The notes: generated from the sequence alone by a model not told the origin. DNA of 64,000 bases from Psychroserpens luteus (GCF_015319355.1 NZ_JADILU010000001.1:248001-312000), one strand, 5' to 3'; positions 54,861-64,000 are shown, counted from the first letter of the stretch. Numbers and translations: made by a program.

Positions 54861-57067
54861 TAATATATTATCGTAGGTTTAATTAAAACAGTTAATTTTG
54901 ATTTTCTAGCTTCTCGTTTACGTTTGCTAAACAACCATTTTATAATTGGAATTCGTGCTAAAAATGGCACACCAGAACCAGAGTTGTTTTTCATTTGTTC
55001 TTCCAGTCCGCCTAAAACAACAATATCTTGATCTTTAACTCTAATGATTGAACTAAATTCACGAGAACTAATATCTGGTGGAGCATCTTCTGCTATTCGA
55101 GCGCCAAATGTAGATTGTAATACAAATATATCTAGTGTGACTTGACCATCACCAGAAACCAAGGGCTTGATAGTGATGCCTAATTCAGCATCAATAGGAA
55201 CATAATTTACTGCTGTTTGGGTTATAGGATTATCAGACCCTATAATGACTTGCTCTGTAACAGCATAATATGATGTTTGTCCATTAGAAAATGTAGCACG
55301 ATGCCCATTTAATGTTGATAGTTTAGGTGTAGAGCGCACTTTCAAATTTCCATTGCTCTCCATGGCTTTTATAGTTGCAAAAAAATTAGGAACCACCTTT
55401 CCAAGATTGAATGATCCAAAACCATCAAATCCACCAATAACCTTATTTATTGTCTTAGCACCTAATGTTAAGTTGGTTTCTGGATATAAACCACCTTGTG
55501 TAATTGTAGGCTCTTCCCCAATGCCCCAACTCACTCCAGTTTCAACTACAGATGAATTATTGACTTCGATTAACATGACTTCTATCAGTATAACAGGAAC
55601 AGGTTTATCAATTTTATAAATAAAGTTCTTGAAACGTTCCACATTTGCACTTGGTCCATTCACGTAAAAACTATTCAATTCATAATCTACTTTTATATCT
55701 AAGTCTTGTTTCACTTCATCAGGAAGTATGTTTATTAGTGCTTCGACTTTACTGCTAAAATTATTAAAACTTCCAGTATTATTTGTGTTTAGGGACTGTC
55801 TGTTATTGTTGTTAGAGTTATTATTTTGGTTATTGAAATTATTAACTGACGCCCCAAAGACATTAGAGTTAAATCCAGAATTCCTACCTGCACTTCTACT
55901 ACTTCCTCCACCTCCAGAAGGGTCAGACAGTAATTCTACAGAACGATGCTGTAAGTGGATAATCTCTACTTTTCTTAGGCTAAGTTGATTATCTATTCCG
56001 AAGAAATAAATATTACCTTCTTTTTTATAGGTAAATCGTTTACTAGTATTAGAATTATTTTGGCTCTGTCCATTATTTGGATTTGAACTAGTGTTTAGAT
56101 TTGAACTAGTTAAACCTTTTACAGATTGTATCTCAAATAGTTTTTTTAATAAGTCATCAAAAGGGATATTCTTAGCTTTAAATGTTGCGATTCCAGCTTC
56201 ATCCAAAGGCGTAGCTGTAAATACATCTATATTAAGTTCAGTACCAATATCATTAATAATATCTGCAATAGGCGTATTAATAAAATCGACCTCTAAAAGC
56301 TGATCTTCTTGGTTTTTTACTTTAAAAAAGAAGTTAGAATTACGTTTTCTTTTAGGACGTTGAACCGTTTGGGCAGTACCTGAATTGTTTACGTTTGTAC
56401 TAACAGTTACAGTGTCATCTTCAAAAACGAAAAAACCATCTTTAGATTTTTCAACATATAGATTATTTGCAAAAGCAAGTTTATCCATAGCTGCTTCAAA
56501 AGGTGTTTGCTGAATATATGCTGTTAGTTGCCTGTTTTCAAGACCTGGAGAAAACACTAAATTCTTTCCTGTCTCATCCATTATTCTTTTAAAAACATCA
56601 TATAAGTTATCATTTTTAGAATCTAATGAGATCATATTTGTTGACGGATCATATGCCACAGGTATGATACGTTGCTCCATTAGTTCTTCTGGTTTTTGAT
56701 AATGTTTAATAGACAGAATGTTACCCGTAAAATCAATAGTTAAGTTATATTCTTTGCATAAGAAGACAAGTAAATCTGTAACAGTAACATTAGTAAAATT
56801 ATTTACTAAGGTTATTTGATTGAGTTCTGGAGCAACGTTGATGTTCACTTTGTGTATTTCAGAGATAGCCAATAAAAAATTAGATAGCGTAATATTATTA
56901 ACGCTGATTTCTGTTTTTACATTTTCAGTTAAACCAACGGTTTCAGTTGATAAAAAGGTGAGTTGATTCTTTATATTTTCAATGCGTTGTTTCTCAGATG
57001 TGTTTTGAGATTGAGCAAATGAAACCAAACAGCTCATTAATAATAAACCAAATAATAATTTTCTCAT
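54860..57067 (-). CDS. gspD: Secretin (GspD/PilQ family)
   Basis: 735 residues from the ATG at 57067, the first start that begins a signal peptide (MRKLLFGLLLMSCLVSFAQ). The ATG at 57109 would add 14 non-signal residues. Secretin N-domains (about 30-480, with several N1-like repeats) precede the secretin domain: VPVILIEVMLIEVNNSSVVETG, STPKLSTLNGHRATFSNGQ and the terminal VLGGLEEQMKNN...RIPIIKWLFSKR. An Asn/Ser-rich linker (about 395-445) is present. It forms the outer-membrane channel. Confidence 0.93.
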   Translation of the reverse strand: MRKLLFGLLLMSCLVSFAQSQNTSEKQRIENIKNQLTFLSTETVGLTENVKTEISVNNITLSNFLLAISEIHKVNINVAPELNQITLVNNFTNVTVTDLLVFLCKEYNLTIDFTGNILSIKHYQKPEELMEQRIIPVAYDPSTNMISLDSKNDNLYDVFKRIMDETGKNLVFSPGLENRQLTAYIQQTPFEAAMDKLAFANNLYVEKSKDGFFVFEDDTVTVSTNVNNSGTAQTVQRPKRKRNSNFFFKVKNQEDQLLEVDFINTPIADIINDIGTELNIDVFTATPLDEAGIATFKAKNIPFDDLLKKLFEIQSVKGLTSSNLNTSSNPNNGQSQNNSNTSKRFTYKKEGNIYFFGIDNQLSLRKVEIIHLQHRSVELLSDPSGGGGSSRSAGRNSGFNSNVFGASVNNFNNQNNNSNNNNRQSLNTNNTGSFNNFSSKVEALINILPDEVKQDLDIKVDYELNSFYVNGPSANVERFKNFIYKIDKPVPVILIEVMLIEVNNSSVVETGVSWGIGEEPTITQGGLYPETNLTLGAKTINKVIGGFDGFGSFNLGKVVPNFFATIKAMESNGNLKVRSTPKLSTLNGHRATFSNGQTSYYAVTEQVIIGSDNPITQTAVNYVPIDAELGITIKPLVSGDGQVTLDIFVLQSTFGARIAEDAPPDISSREFSSIIRVKDQDIVVLGGLEEQMKNNSGSGVPFLARIPIIKWLFSKRKREARKSKLTVLIKPTIIY

Positions 57068-57127
57068 ATATACTGCCTGTAATTCAAATATCTTTTCTGT
57101 TATTTTCATAAACCTATATGGTTTGTT

Positions 57128-58534
57128 TTAATCTGATAATAATGCGTAAACCTCTTCGATAGAAGTTAGTCCTTCTTCAACAAGAGTTATAGCATTACTT
57201 TTTAATGTTGAAATATTGTGTTCGTTTAAATAGTCATCAATTTCTAAATCATTTTGCTTGATATGGTGAATTAATGTTTTTGTGATAGGTATAATTTCAT
57301 ATATAGCTTTTCTGCCTTGATATCCTGTATGATAACAACTATTGCAACCCATAGCTTTAAAATGTGCTTTTAAATGCTTCGGAATTTGAAAATTGGAAGG
57401 AAAAAGATCCTTTGAAATATTACTTTTTTCTTTACAATCGTTACAAAGTTGTCGCACCAAACGTTGAGCAACACTAACGTTTAAAGTGCTCGCAATCAAA
57501 AAAGAGGGAATACCCATGTCTATTAACCTAGAAATTGTCGCCCAAGCTGAGTTGGTGTGAATAGTTGATAATACTAAATGGCCAGTTAATGCAGCACGAA
57601 TTGCCATGTTTGCTGTCTTCGCATCTCTAATTTCACCAACCATAATCACGTCTGGATCTTGACGTAGAAAAGTTCTAAGCGTACTTGCAAAATCAAGCCC
57701 AATATTTTCTTTAAGTTGAACTTGATTAACACCTTCTAAGGTATATTCAATTGGATCTTCTATGGTTAAAATATTAGTTTCATCATCATTTAATAACTTT
57801 AAAGTTGCATAAAGCGTTGTTGTTTTTCCTGATCCTGTTGGGCCAGATATAAGAATAATTCCATTAGGTTTTTTAATAGTTTCCTTATACGTTTTGAGTT
57901 CTTTTGTTGTGAATCCTAATTCGTCTAATTGAATGTGATTAGCATCTTTGCTCAATATACGCAATACCATTTTTTCACCATGTAGTGTTGGTAATGATGA
58001 TACACGAATATCAAATTCTTCAGTAGTTGTTTTAACAGTTATACGACCATCTTGTGGAAGACGTTTTTCAGAAATATCAAGTCCAGCTTGTATTTTGAGT
58101 TTATTGATTATAACTGGGTATTCTTGAGGCGAAATAATGAATTGCTCTTTAAGTTTTCCGTCTAAGCGGAAACGTACACGACATTTATATTCATAAGGTT
58201 CAAAATGAATATCACTACTACCAATGTCTTTAGCTGTAAACAATAATTTTTCTAGAAAATCATTACTAAAATGGAGATCTTCAGAATGATTTTTATTACG
58301 CTGTCTAAAATTAATACTTAAATATTGCTGAATATTTTCTGTGGTTTCCTCTATAAGTTCCACATCTTTATTCAGGACTATCTGTAACTCTTGCTGTAAG
58401 TTCTCAGATATTTGATCAGATTTAAACATAAAAGTACGATTAGAAGACTCCATAGGTATGATTCTATAGTGATGTGCTTGTTCACTAGTGATCAATTGAA
58501 GTAAAGGTGTCGCTATGTTGTACTCTTGTTTCAA
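57128..58534 (-). CDS. gspE: GspE/PilB-type secretion ATPase
   Basis: The start is a TTG at 58534, overlapping the peptidase stop as TTGA; a TTG at 58567 would overlap more. The N-terminal GspE domain (about 5-100) precedes the ATPase core: GPTGSGKTTTLYATL (Walker A), the Asp box IEDPIEYTLEGVNQVQ, RTFLRQDPDVIMVGEIRD (Walker B) and the His box. Two CxxC pairs (CNDC, CNSC) bind zinc near the C-terminus. All motifs are intact. It powers pseudopilus growth. Confidence 0.93.
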   Translation of the reverse strand: MKQEYNIATPLLQLITSEQAHHYRIIPMESSNRTFMFKSDQISENLQQELQIVLNKDVELIEETTENIQQYLSINFRQRNKNHSEDLHFSNDFLEKLLFTAKDIGSSDIHFEPYEYKCRVRFRLDGKLKEQFIISPQEYPVIINKLKIQAGLDISEKRLPQDGRITVKTTTEEFDIRVSSLPTLHGEKMVLRILSKDANHIQLDELGFTTKELKTYKETIKKPNGIILISGPTGSGKTTTLYATLKLLNDDETNILTIEDPIEYTLEGVNQVQLKENIGLDFASTLRTFLRQDPDVIMVGEIRDAKTANMAIRAALTGHLVLSTIHTNSAWATISRLIDMGIPSFLIASTLNVSVAQRLVRQLCNDCKEKSNISKDLFPSNFQIPKHLKAHFKAMGCNSCYHTGYQGRKAIYEIIPITKTLIHHIKQNDLEIDDYLNEHNISTLKSNAITLVEEGLTSIEEVYALLSD

Positions 58535-59010
58535 ATTATATATATAGATTTTATAATTCCAGACCAATGTCCTAAATAAGTTATTGCAAAGAATAGACTT
58601 AAATATCCTGCCAAAGGTACTGTTGTGAATTTCGAATTCTTTTTAAGAACAATATGTATTAACAATGAAAATATAAGCCCGAAAACAAATAGCACTAAAA
58701 ATGTTACACTGGAAAATGTGAATGCTAATGCAAAAAATAATAATCCATCACCAAGCCCAAAAGTATTAGATAGTGATCTTTTAAGTTTCAGTTTAGAATA
58801 GAAAAATATGACTGACAATAAAATAATTATAAAGACCATATTGATTATTATAGTTGTGTAAAATAATTCTGGAAACATATTGTTGTAAAGTAGTATTCCA
58901 GTGCATAAAGCAACAACAGGGAATAAAAACCAATATACTTGACGCTCTTTCATGTCTTGATAAAAAATCATAATTAAACTCACGATTAAGACAATTTTTA
59001 AAGCAACCAA
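58531..59010 (-). CDS. Prepilin peptidase (A24), short form
   Basis: 159 residues with several membrane helices. The two catalytic aspartates are Asp19 (YQDMKERQV) and Asp88 (FGLGDG), as in the GxGD aspartyl peptidase family. The N-terminal methyltransferase domain with its cysteine pairs is absent. It would cut the short leaders of the pseudopilins. TTGA overlap with gspE. Confidence 0.88.
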   Translation of the reverse strand: MVALKIVLIVSLIMIFYQDMKERQVYWFLFPVVALCTGILLYNNMFPELFYTTIIINMVFIIILLSVIFFYSKLKLKRSLSNTFGLGDGLLFFALAFTFSSVTFLVLFVFGLIFSLLIHIVLKKNSKFTTVPLAGYLSLFFAITYLGHWSGIIKSIYII

Positions 59011-59011
59011 T

Positions 59012-59407
59012 TTAATCTTTTACTAGTTGTTTAGGAGCACCATTTTCATCAATCTCCCAAACATTAAAAACACCATCACCATCAAAGTCTGTAACAGCAG
59101 TAGCTCTTGCTTTAAAGGAACTGTTGCTTGCACTCAATAGTTCATAACTATAATTACTTCTACCATTTTCATTAACTGTTTTTGGTGCTTCAAAGTCTAT
59201 TTCATATAAATCCATAGAATATTTAGAATACATATATCGATGAGTCGTTTGTGAATTGTAGATATGACTCAATTGCAATTGCGCTTCTGTGCTTTTAGCT
59301 TTACTAATTAAAGGCATTAGATTGGGAAGTGCTAGTAATAACAAAATGCCAATGATTACTAATACGACAAGTATTTCTTGAAGATTATATGCATTAATTT
59401 TTTTCAT
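59012..59407 (-). CDS. Major pseudopilin-like protein (GspG/PilA type)
   Basis: 131 residues. Short basic leader MKKINA then YNLQEILVVLVIIGILLLLALP: cleavage after Ala gives Tyr1 and the conserved Glu5. The C-terminal part is small and beta-rich (FKARATAVTDFDGDGVFNVWEI), with a DFDGDGVFN block that could bind calcium as in GspG. First gene of the minus-strand operon and likely the main subunit. Confidence 0.88.
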   Translation of the reverse strand: MKKINAYNLQEILVVLVIIGILLLLALPNLMPLISKAKSTEAQLQLSHIYNSQTTHRYMYSKYSMDLYEIDFEAPKTVNENGRSNYSYELLSASNSSFKARATAVTDFDGDGVFNVWEIDENGAPKQLVKD

Positions 59408-59662
59408 GAGTGATTAAAAAATAATTTTCATGAATATATGATTTTTATTTATTTTTTATGTGAAGAAAGAATGAAATTTCTTTAGAATGCAGTAAATATT
59501 AGTCAATACAATAATTCCCACCATTTTAATGATAAGTAGGTAATAAAAATTAAAATAAAGGAATGGTAGTTTCATTAGAAATTTAGTAATTTACAAATCT
59601 ATATTATATTGTTCCGTTAATTTGGATCTAAAAATAGATTTTACCCTTTAAAATGATTTTTA
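59408..59662. promoter_or_regulatory. Divergent promoter region of the two secretion operons
   Basis: This 255-base AT-rich gap separates the minus-strand and plus-strand operons and should hold both promoters. No convincing TAnnTTTG box was found by eye. Confidence 0.4.
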
Positions 59663-60391
59663 ATGACTAGAAAATTCTGTCTTGTATATTTTTTAATTTT
59701 AAGCTTTTTGTCTTGTAAAACTGTTTTAGTTAAAAATGAAGTTCAACAGAGAACTACTCAAAATGTAATTATTGGTACAATAGGTTTGGATAAAAACTTC
59801 ATCATTGAGAGTGATTACAATAGTCTTGCTATCCCTATGTATCTCAACCCTGTTAAGCTTAGTGCTAGATTAATCGATTTTAATAAAGTATCATTTAAAG
59901 CCTTTGAAAAGGCTGTAAAATTGCAATCTGCAAATATAGCTTATGATGATACTACAGAGACTAAATCCAAATACTTGAAATTAGAAATATCTGATCGCAT
60001 AGAGGTTTTAAAAAGTCTTAATGGTCAAGATAATAAAGATGTTTTTGAATTGTTAAAGAATAAAAAAGAGTCTCATGTTGTTACTAGTATAGCTATAGTT
60101 TTTAGTCAAATACAACAGCAAAAAATATCTAATGCTGAAGAGATCTTTTTAGAACCAATTGGAGTTAAAAGTTATAGTTTGAATATTTATAAAGATGGTT
60201 TGCTTCAGGAAAAAATTAAATTTAATGAAGGTGTAGTTTTTTCATATCAAACTTCATATTCTTGCTGGAAACAAAATGATAAATACCAGTTAGAAATTAT
60301 AGATTTAGTTGAGGGTAATGATAAATGTCCAAATGGCTCATTTAGATCTTCAAATCGCGCAAAAAAGAAAATCAATTATTATAAATTTTAA
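59663..60391 (+). CDS. Lipoprotein, unknown, first gene of secretion operon 2
   Basis: 242 residues. Lipoprotein signal with lipobox FLSC (Cys near 19). The mature part has KLQSANIAYDDTTETKSKYLKLEISDR and a C-terminal cysteine pair (SCWKQND, KCPNG). No family recognised. Its position as first gene suggests an assembly factor or pilotin-like role; that is inference. Confidence 0.7.
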   Translation: MTRKFCLVYFLILSFLSCKTVLVKNEVQQRTTQNVIIGTIGLDKNFIIESDYNSLAIPMYLNPVKLSARLIDFNKVSFKAFEKAVKLQSANIAYDDTTETKSKYLKLEISDRIEVLKSLNGQDNKDVFELLKNKKESHVVTSIAIVFSQIQQQKISNAEEIFLEPIGVKSYSLNIYKDGLLQEKIKFNEGVVFSYQTSYSCWKQNDKYQLEIIDLVEGNDKCPNGSFRSSNRAKKKINYYKF

Positions 60392-60392
60392 G

Positions 60393-60752
60393 ATGAAAAG
60401 AACCTTTTTAATAGTCCTACTCGTATTTTTATTATCCAGCTGTGATGACATTATTGAGGTTGAGAACATTTCTGAAAACGTAATAACTGTTTTAGCTCCA
60501 ACAAATAACTCTGTTCTAACTCAGGGTGATATTATATTCTCATGGAACGATGTCCAAGATGCCACTCAATATCGCTTACAGTTAGCAACGCCTAGTTTTG
60601 AAAATGCCTCTCAAATCCTTTTAGATTCTATAGTAACAATAACCAATTTTTCAAAGTCACTAGAATTAGGGAATTACGAATGGCGTGTGAGAGCAGAAAA
60701 TTCAGAATACCAAACCATATATACCACTCAAAATTTCGCTGTTGAAGAATAA
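60393..60752 (+). CDS. Lipoprotein with one fibronectin-III-like domain
   Basis: The ATG at 60393 (MKRTFLIVLLV) begins a lipoprotein signal (FLLSSCDD), so the upstream start at 60309 is rejected. The mature part of about 100 residues is one beta-sandwich: APTNNSVLTQGDIIFSWNDV, ATQYRLQLA, LGNYEWRVRAENSEY. It overlaps the next gene by 11 bases. Confidence 0.75.
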   Translation: MKRTFLIVLLVFLLSSCDDIIEVENISENVITVLAPTNNSVLTQGDIIFSWNDVQDATQYRLQLATPSFENASQILLDSIVTITNFSKSLELGNYEWRVRAENSEYQTIYTTQNFAVEE

Positions 60753-61203
60753 ATCAAAAACATACTTGTTATTAGCAGCTGTTTTAGGTGTTTGGGGAAT
60801 CATAGGTTATAAGATTATTAGTGGTGTTAGTCCGACGATTTCCGAAGTAAAACAAGAGAACTTTGATAAGTCTTTTAACCCTAAAGTAAATACTGAAGTT
60901 GATACGTTTTCTATTCAAAGTTTAGAAAGAGATCCTTTTTTAGGTACGCTAAGTAGAAAACAAAAAACATCATCAAGTTCGATAACTCAGTCTAAAAATA
61001 GCTTAATAAATGCTAAGATTACATATAGAGGGTTGGTGAAAAAACAAAGCACATCAGATAAAATATATGTTGTTAATATAAATGATCATCAATATCTCCT
61101 AAAAATAGGTCAAATAGCTGATAGCGTTCAGTTGATAAAAGGAAATGAGAAAGAGATAATAATTCGTTATCAGAATAAAAATCAAACCATAAAACGTCAA
61201 TAA
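60742..61203 (+). CDS. GspC/PilP-like bridge protein
   Basis: 153 residues from a TTG start. One membrane helix near the N-terminus (YLLLAAVLGVWGIIGYKII) is followed by a linker, then the RDPFLG motif and a small beta domain (ITYRGLVKKQ, IYVVNINDHQYLLKIGQIADSVQLI). This pattern matches PilP/GspC homology-region proteins that join the inner platform to the secretin. The stop overlaps the next start as TAATG. Confidence 0.72.
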   Translation: MKNKSKTYLLLAAVLGVWGIIGYKIISGVSPTISEVKQENFDKSFNPKVNTEVDTFSIQSLERDPFLGTLSRKQKTSSSSITQSKNSLINAKITYRGLVKKQSTSDKIYVVNINDHQYLLKIGQIADSVQLIKGNEKEIIIRYQNKNQTIKRQ

Positions 61204-62471
61204 TGATATGGTTTAAAGTTAAAGCTGGAGCATTGCAAATGACATTGTTTATTGGAGTTATAATAGCTTTAATCTTAACAGCGTTTATTTTGTTAGTTCA
61301 TATCCATAATCGTTTTAAAATTCAAGCTAATTTTATTATTGAAACGACTAAGAATGCTGATAATGGGATACATTATGCATTAAATAATAATATCTCGTTA
61401 AATGATACAACTTCCGTGTCTTTAATTGATGAGGATTATAAAAGCTTAAAATTGAATCGTGACTTTTGGGGTGTTTTTGAAAGAGTCACTTCTGTTTCAA
61501 AAATTAAGAATAACCGCATTGAAAAGTCGGCATTAATTGGAGGTTTGTCAATTTATAATCAAAGATTGGCGCTCTATGTTCAAGATAATAATAAGCCATT
61601 AGTCTTGGTTGGGAAAACAAGAATTGAAGGTCTAACGTATTTACCAAAACGAGGTGTGAAGTCTGGAACAATCTCTGGGGAATCTTATTATGGTACCCAG
61701 CTTATTTACGGAAGCCAAAGAACAGCTAGAGCATTGCCAAAGATTATTAGTGAAACAGTGACTCAAATACAGTCTATTGAGAAAACTATTTCTAATATAA
61801 AAGAAAATCAATATTTAAACATTAGAGAAGGAGGAGTTTATAAGAATTCCTTTTTTAAACCTACTCTAATACTGTTCTCTAATTCAGAGATTAATTTAAA
61901 CGCAATTACATTGATTGGGAATATAATCATACAATCAAAAAGAAAGATAGTTGTTGAATCTTCTTCAGTTTTAAGAGATGTTATTTTAATTGCTCCTGAA
62001 GTTGAAATTCAAAATGATGTTAAAGGGAATCTGCAAGCTTTTGCCTCAGAAGAATTATTATTAGGAGAACGTATTATATTAGATTATCCTTCAGCAATTA
62101 TACTAAATGAAAAAACTGACGCAACTAATTCTAAAATCAAAAATTCAAAACATTTGGTTATTGGTTCAAATTCTAAAATAAAAGGCTTGGTTCTTTTTCT
62201 AGGACAGACAAAACCAAATAATTATGATGTGCAATTAGAACTAAAAGAAAATGCATCAATTACTGGAGAAGTATATTGTAATCAAAATTTTGAATTAAAA
62301 GGGACTGTCTTAGGAAGTGTTTATACTAACAATTTTATAGCTAGACAATTTGGTTCGGTTTATCAAAATCACATCTATTACGGTAAGATTATAGCAAATG
62401 ATTTACCAAAAGAATATGTAGGTCTTTCATTTGGTAATTCTAAAAAAGGAGTCATAAAATGGTTGTACTAA
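61203..62471 (+). CDS. GspK-like minor component with beta-helical C-terminus
   Basis: 422 residues. An N-terminal hydrophobic helix preceded by a basic segment (VKAGALQMTLFIGVIIALIL) without Glu5 fits GspK/PilX-type pseudopilins. The long C-terminal part has polymer-forming repeat character (bactofilin-like): SVLRDVILIAPEVEIQNDV, IKGLVLFLGQ, ASITGEVYCNQNFELKG. It overlaps the next gene by 13 bases. GspK assignment is tentative. Confidence 0.65.
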   Translation: MIWFKVKAGALQMTLFIGVIIALILTAFILLVHIHNRFKIQANFIIETTKNADNGIHYALNNNISLNDTTSVSLIDEDYKSLKLNRDFWGVFERVTSVSKIKNNRIEKSALIGGLSIYNQRLALYVQDNNKPLVLVGKTRIEGLTYLPKRGVKSGTISGESYYGTQLIYGSQRTARALPKIISETVTQIQSIEKTISNIKENQYLNIREGGVYKNSFFKPTLILFSNSEINLNAITLIGNIIIQSKRKIVVESSSVLRDVILIAPEVEIQNDVKGNLQAFASEELLLGERIILDYPSAIILNEKTDATNSKIKNSKHLVIGSNSKIKGLVLFLGQTKPNNYDVQLELKENASITGEVYCNQNFELKGTVLGSVYTNNFIARQFGSVYQNHIYYGKIIANDLPKEYVGLSFGNSKKGVIKWLY

Positions 62472-62794
62472 AAAAAGTAAAAGGATCAACACTTATGGAG
62501 ACTTTAGTGGCGACAGTTTTAATTGTAGTTATATTTATGTTGGCAAGTATGATTTTGAATACTATTTTTTCAAATACCATAAAAAATAATACTCAAGCTG
62601 TAGATACTCATTTAACCGAATTGCAGTATTTGCAAAGAAATGAAAAGCTGGAATTACCTTATCACGAAGAGTTTGGAAAGTGGCAAATTAATATTTTAGA
62701 ACACATAGAAAACGATAAAAGTATAATTGAATTTGAAGCTATTAATTCAGAAACAAATAAAACGATAACTATTGGGCAAAGTAGGACGGAATAG
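62459..62794 (+). CDS. Minor pseudopilin (GspI/PilV type)
   Basis: 111 residues. Leader MVVLKKVKG then STLMETLVATVLIVVIFMLA: cleavage after Gly gives Glu5. The TLMETLVA form is typical of GspI/PilV minor pseudopilins. Small C-terminal domain. Confidence 0.82.
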   Translation: MVVLKKVKGSTLMETLVATVLIVVIFMLASMILNTIFSNTIKNNTQAVDTHLTELQYLQRNEKLELPYHEEFGKWQINILEHIENDKSIIEFEAINSETNKTITIGQSRTE

Positions 62795-63248
62795 AAAATT
62801 AAATGCATTCACGTTAAGTGAAATGATAATAGTGTTAATCCTTACAAGTGTTGTTGTGGGGTTAGCTTTTTCAGTGCTAACTTTAGTGCAAAAGCAGATG
62901 CTAGCGATACAAAATAACTATAATAAGAGTTTGGAATTAAATAAACTGGAAACATCACTTTGGCTGGACTTCAATCGCTATTCTAAAATTAGTTACAACG
63001 AAATAGAAGATGAGTTGAAATTTTCTACGGAAATAGAATCTGTTGTTTATAAATTTCATCAAGGTAATATTATAAAAGATAGAGATACGTTTGCTATTCA
63101 ATTGCTAAACAAACAGATTTATTTCGATGGGGAACTATCAGATGACAGTTCAATTGATGCTATTAAACTAGAAACTACGAAGGCATTTCAAAACCAGAAG
63201 TTGTTCGTGTATAAATCTAATGACGCAACATTATATATGAATCAATAA
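62772..63248 (+). CDS. Minor pseudopilin (GspJ/PilW type)
   Basis: 158 residues from a TTG that overlaps the previous gene by 23 bases. Leader ends NA, then FTLSEMIIVLILTSVVVGLAF with Glu5. The C-terminal half (LETSLWLDFNRYSKISYNEIE) fits GspJ-like minor subunits. Stop and next start overlap as TAATG. Confidence 0.82.
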   Translation: MGKVGRNRKLNAFTLSEMIIVLILTSVVVGLAFSVLTLVQKQMLAIQNNYNKSLELNKLETSLWLDFNRYSKISYNEIEDELKFSTEIESVVYKFHQGNIIKDRDTFAIQLLNKQIYFDGELSDDSSIDAIKLETTKAFQNQKLFVYKSNDATLYMNQ

Positions 63249-64000
63249 TGGGATTTCAGTTAGACAACATATCAAAACCTAATAAAGTAAAGGAAGAAAC
63301 CTCCTTTTTTGATACTTCATTTTTACAAAAGGAAATCACACTTTTTGGTAGCTCATTCTCCAATAAAATAAAGGAAGACTTATATACAGAATTAAGCGTG
63401 CTTTTAAAAGCAGGAATTACACTTAAAGATGCTTTAGAATTAATTCAAAGCGCAATTAAAAAGAAATTACACAAAGAAAAATTAACAGCAATTTCTAATG
63501 ATATTATCTCTGGATCTACGTTGTCTGATGCGCTCAAAAAACAAAAAGAATTTACAGATTATGAATATTTTTCTATTAAAATAGGAGAAGAAACAGGTAG
63601 TCTAACAGAGGTTTGTGAACAATTAGGTGCTTTTTTTGAGAGAAAGAACGAGCAACGAAGAAACCTTATTAGCGCACTTACATATCCAATCATTATTTTA
63701 ACTACTGCATTATTAGTAGTAATTTTCATGTTGCAATATGTGGTACCTATGTTTCAAGACATCTTTGAACAACAAAAAGTCGAACTTCCTGCTATCACAA
63801 AGTTTATAATTTATGCTTCTGAATTTATGAAAAGCTATGGATGGATAGCATTGATTTTGTTTTTTGGACTTCTATTTTCAAGAGTTTTTTTAAATAAAAA
63901 GAGATGGTTTAAAAAAGCTAAAGACAGCTTCATTTTGAAATTACCATTTATTGGAGATTTTATTAGAACAGTGTACTTATCTCAATTTACGCAAGCAGTG
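63248..64000 (+). CDS. gspF: GspF/PilC-type inner-membrane platform protein (cut by window end)
   Basis: 251 codons to the edge. The first T2SF domain is present: LYTELSVLLKAGITLKDALELI, IKIGEETGSLTEVCEQLGAFFE, then RRNLISALTYPIIILTTALLVV, a membrane helix, and the VPMFQDIF motif. A second T2SF domain would lie outside. It is the polytopic core of the inner-membrane platform. Confidence 0.93.
   Translation, partial: MGFQLDNISKPNKVKEETSFFDTSFLQKEITLFGSSFSNKIKEDLYTELSVLLKAGITLKDALELIQSAIKKKLHKEKLTAISNDIISGSTLSDALKKQKEFTDYEYFSIKIGEETGSLTEVCEQLGAFFERKNEQRRNLISALTYPIIILTTALLVVIFMLQYVVPMFQDIFEQQKVELPAITKFIIYASEFMKSYGWIALILFFGLLFSRVFLNKKRWFKKAKDSFILKLPFIGDFIRTVYLSQFTQAV

Noticed and set aside
59408-59662. 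Small gene between the secretion operons
   Set aside because: No ORF with plausible start and composition; only AT-rich promoter-like sequence.

Overview
The window looks like chromosomal DNA of a marine-type Flavobacteriaceae bacterium (Bacteroidota). The DNA is AT-rich. It encodes a SusC/RagA TonB-dependent transporter, a sensor of the beta-propeller/Y_Y_Y/LuxR type, an SDR-type L-threonine dehydrogenase, a DNA-binding-stress type bacilliredoxin and a TerB-DnaJ protein. Several start sites have Bacteroidota-like TAnnTTTG -7 boxes and lack obvious Shine-Dalgarno sequences. No rRNA, tRNA or CRISPR array was seen.

Layout. 1-12181: nutrient uptake. A SusC-like transporter (cut by the window start) and its likely one-component regulator are followed by a glycerol block (glpD-glpK-glpF, minus strand). 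A DeoR/GlpR-type repressor is divergent from it, with a sulfatase lipoprotein directly downstream. 12298-29919: core-genome housekeeping. This holds an ECF sigma factor with a membrane anti-sigma-like protein carrying a TonB-C-like domain, a TerB-DnaJ protein, bacilliredoxin, a PlsC / acyl-ACP desaturase / HD hydrolase group, an AraC regulator, L-threonine dehydrogenase, an M13 peptidase, a CBS protein, a spermidine synthase-like protein and several unknowns. 30172-30935: a broken ssb, a small HTH cassette and an intact ssb, forming the left shoulder of an accessory region.

31066-53064: defence island and mobile element. Reading leftwards, a tightly coupled five-gene operon encodes an MBL hydrolase, a trypsin-like protease with a C-terminal extension, a middle component, an SMC/Rad50-like ABC ATPase with zinc hook, and a patatin-like lipase. 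This is a Lamassu/ABC-three-component system with two or three effectors. It is followed in the same direction by a Wadjet-like JetABCD set and a protein ending in a HEPN-type RNxxxH motif. To the right are mobile-element genes: three paralogous small proteins, a Dam-type methylase, a short RadC, a VirD4/HerA-like ATPase, a tyrosine recombinase and a RepO-like winged-helix protein. A strongly foldable intergenic RNA candidate (about 50675-50808) ends in a terminator hairpin just before the recombinase start codon.

53156-64000: a type II secretion / type IV pilus-like machine. A minus-strand operon encodes a pseudopilin, prepilin peptidase, GspE, a secretin, and PilN/GspL- and PilO/GspM-like proteins. 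A divergent plus-strand operon encodes two lipoproteins, a GspC/PilP-like protein, a GspK-like protein, two minor pseudopilins and GspF (cut by the window end). Together they cover most parts of a secretion pseudopilus.
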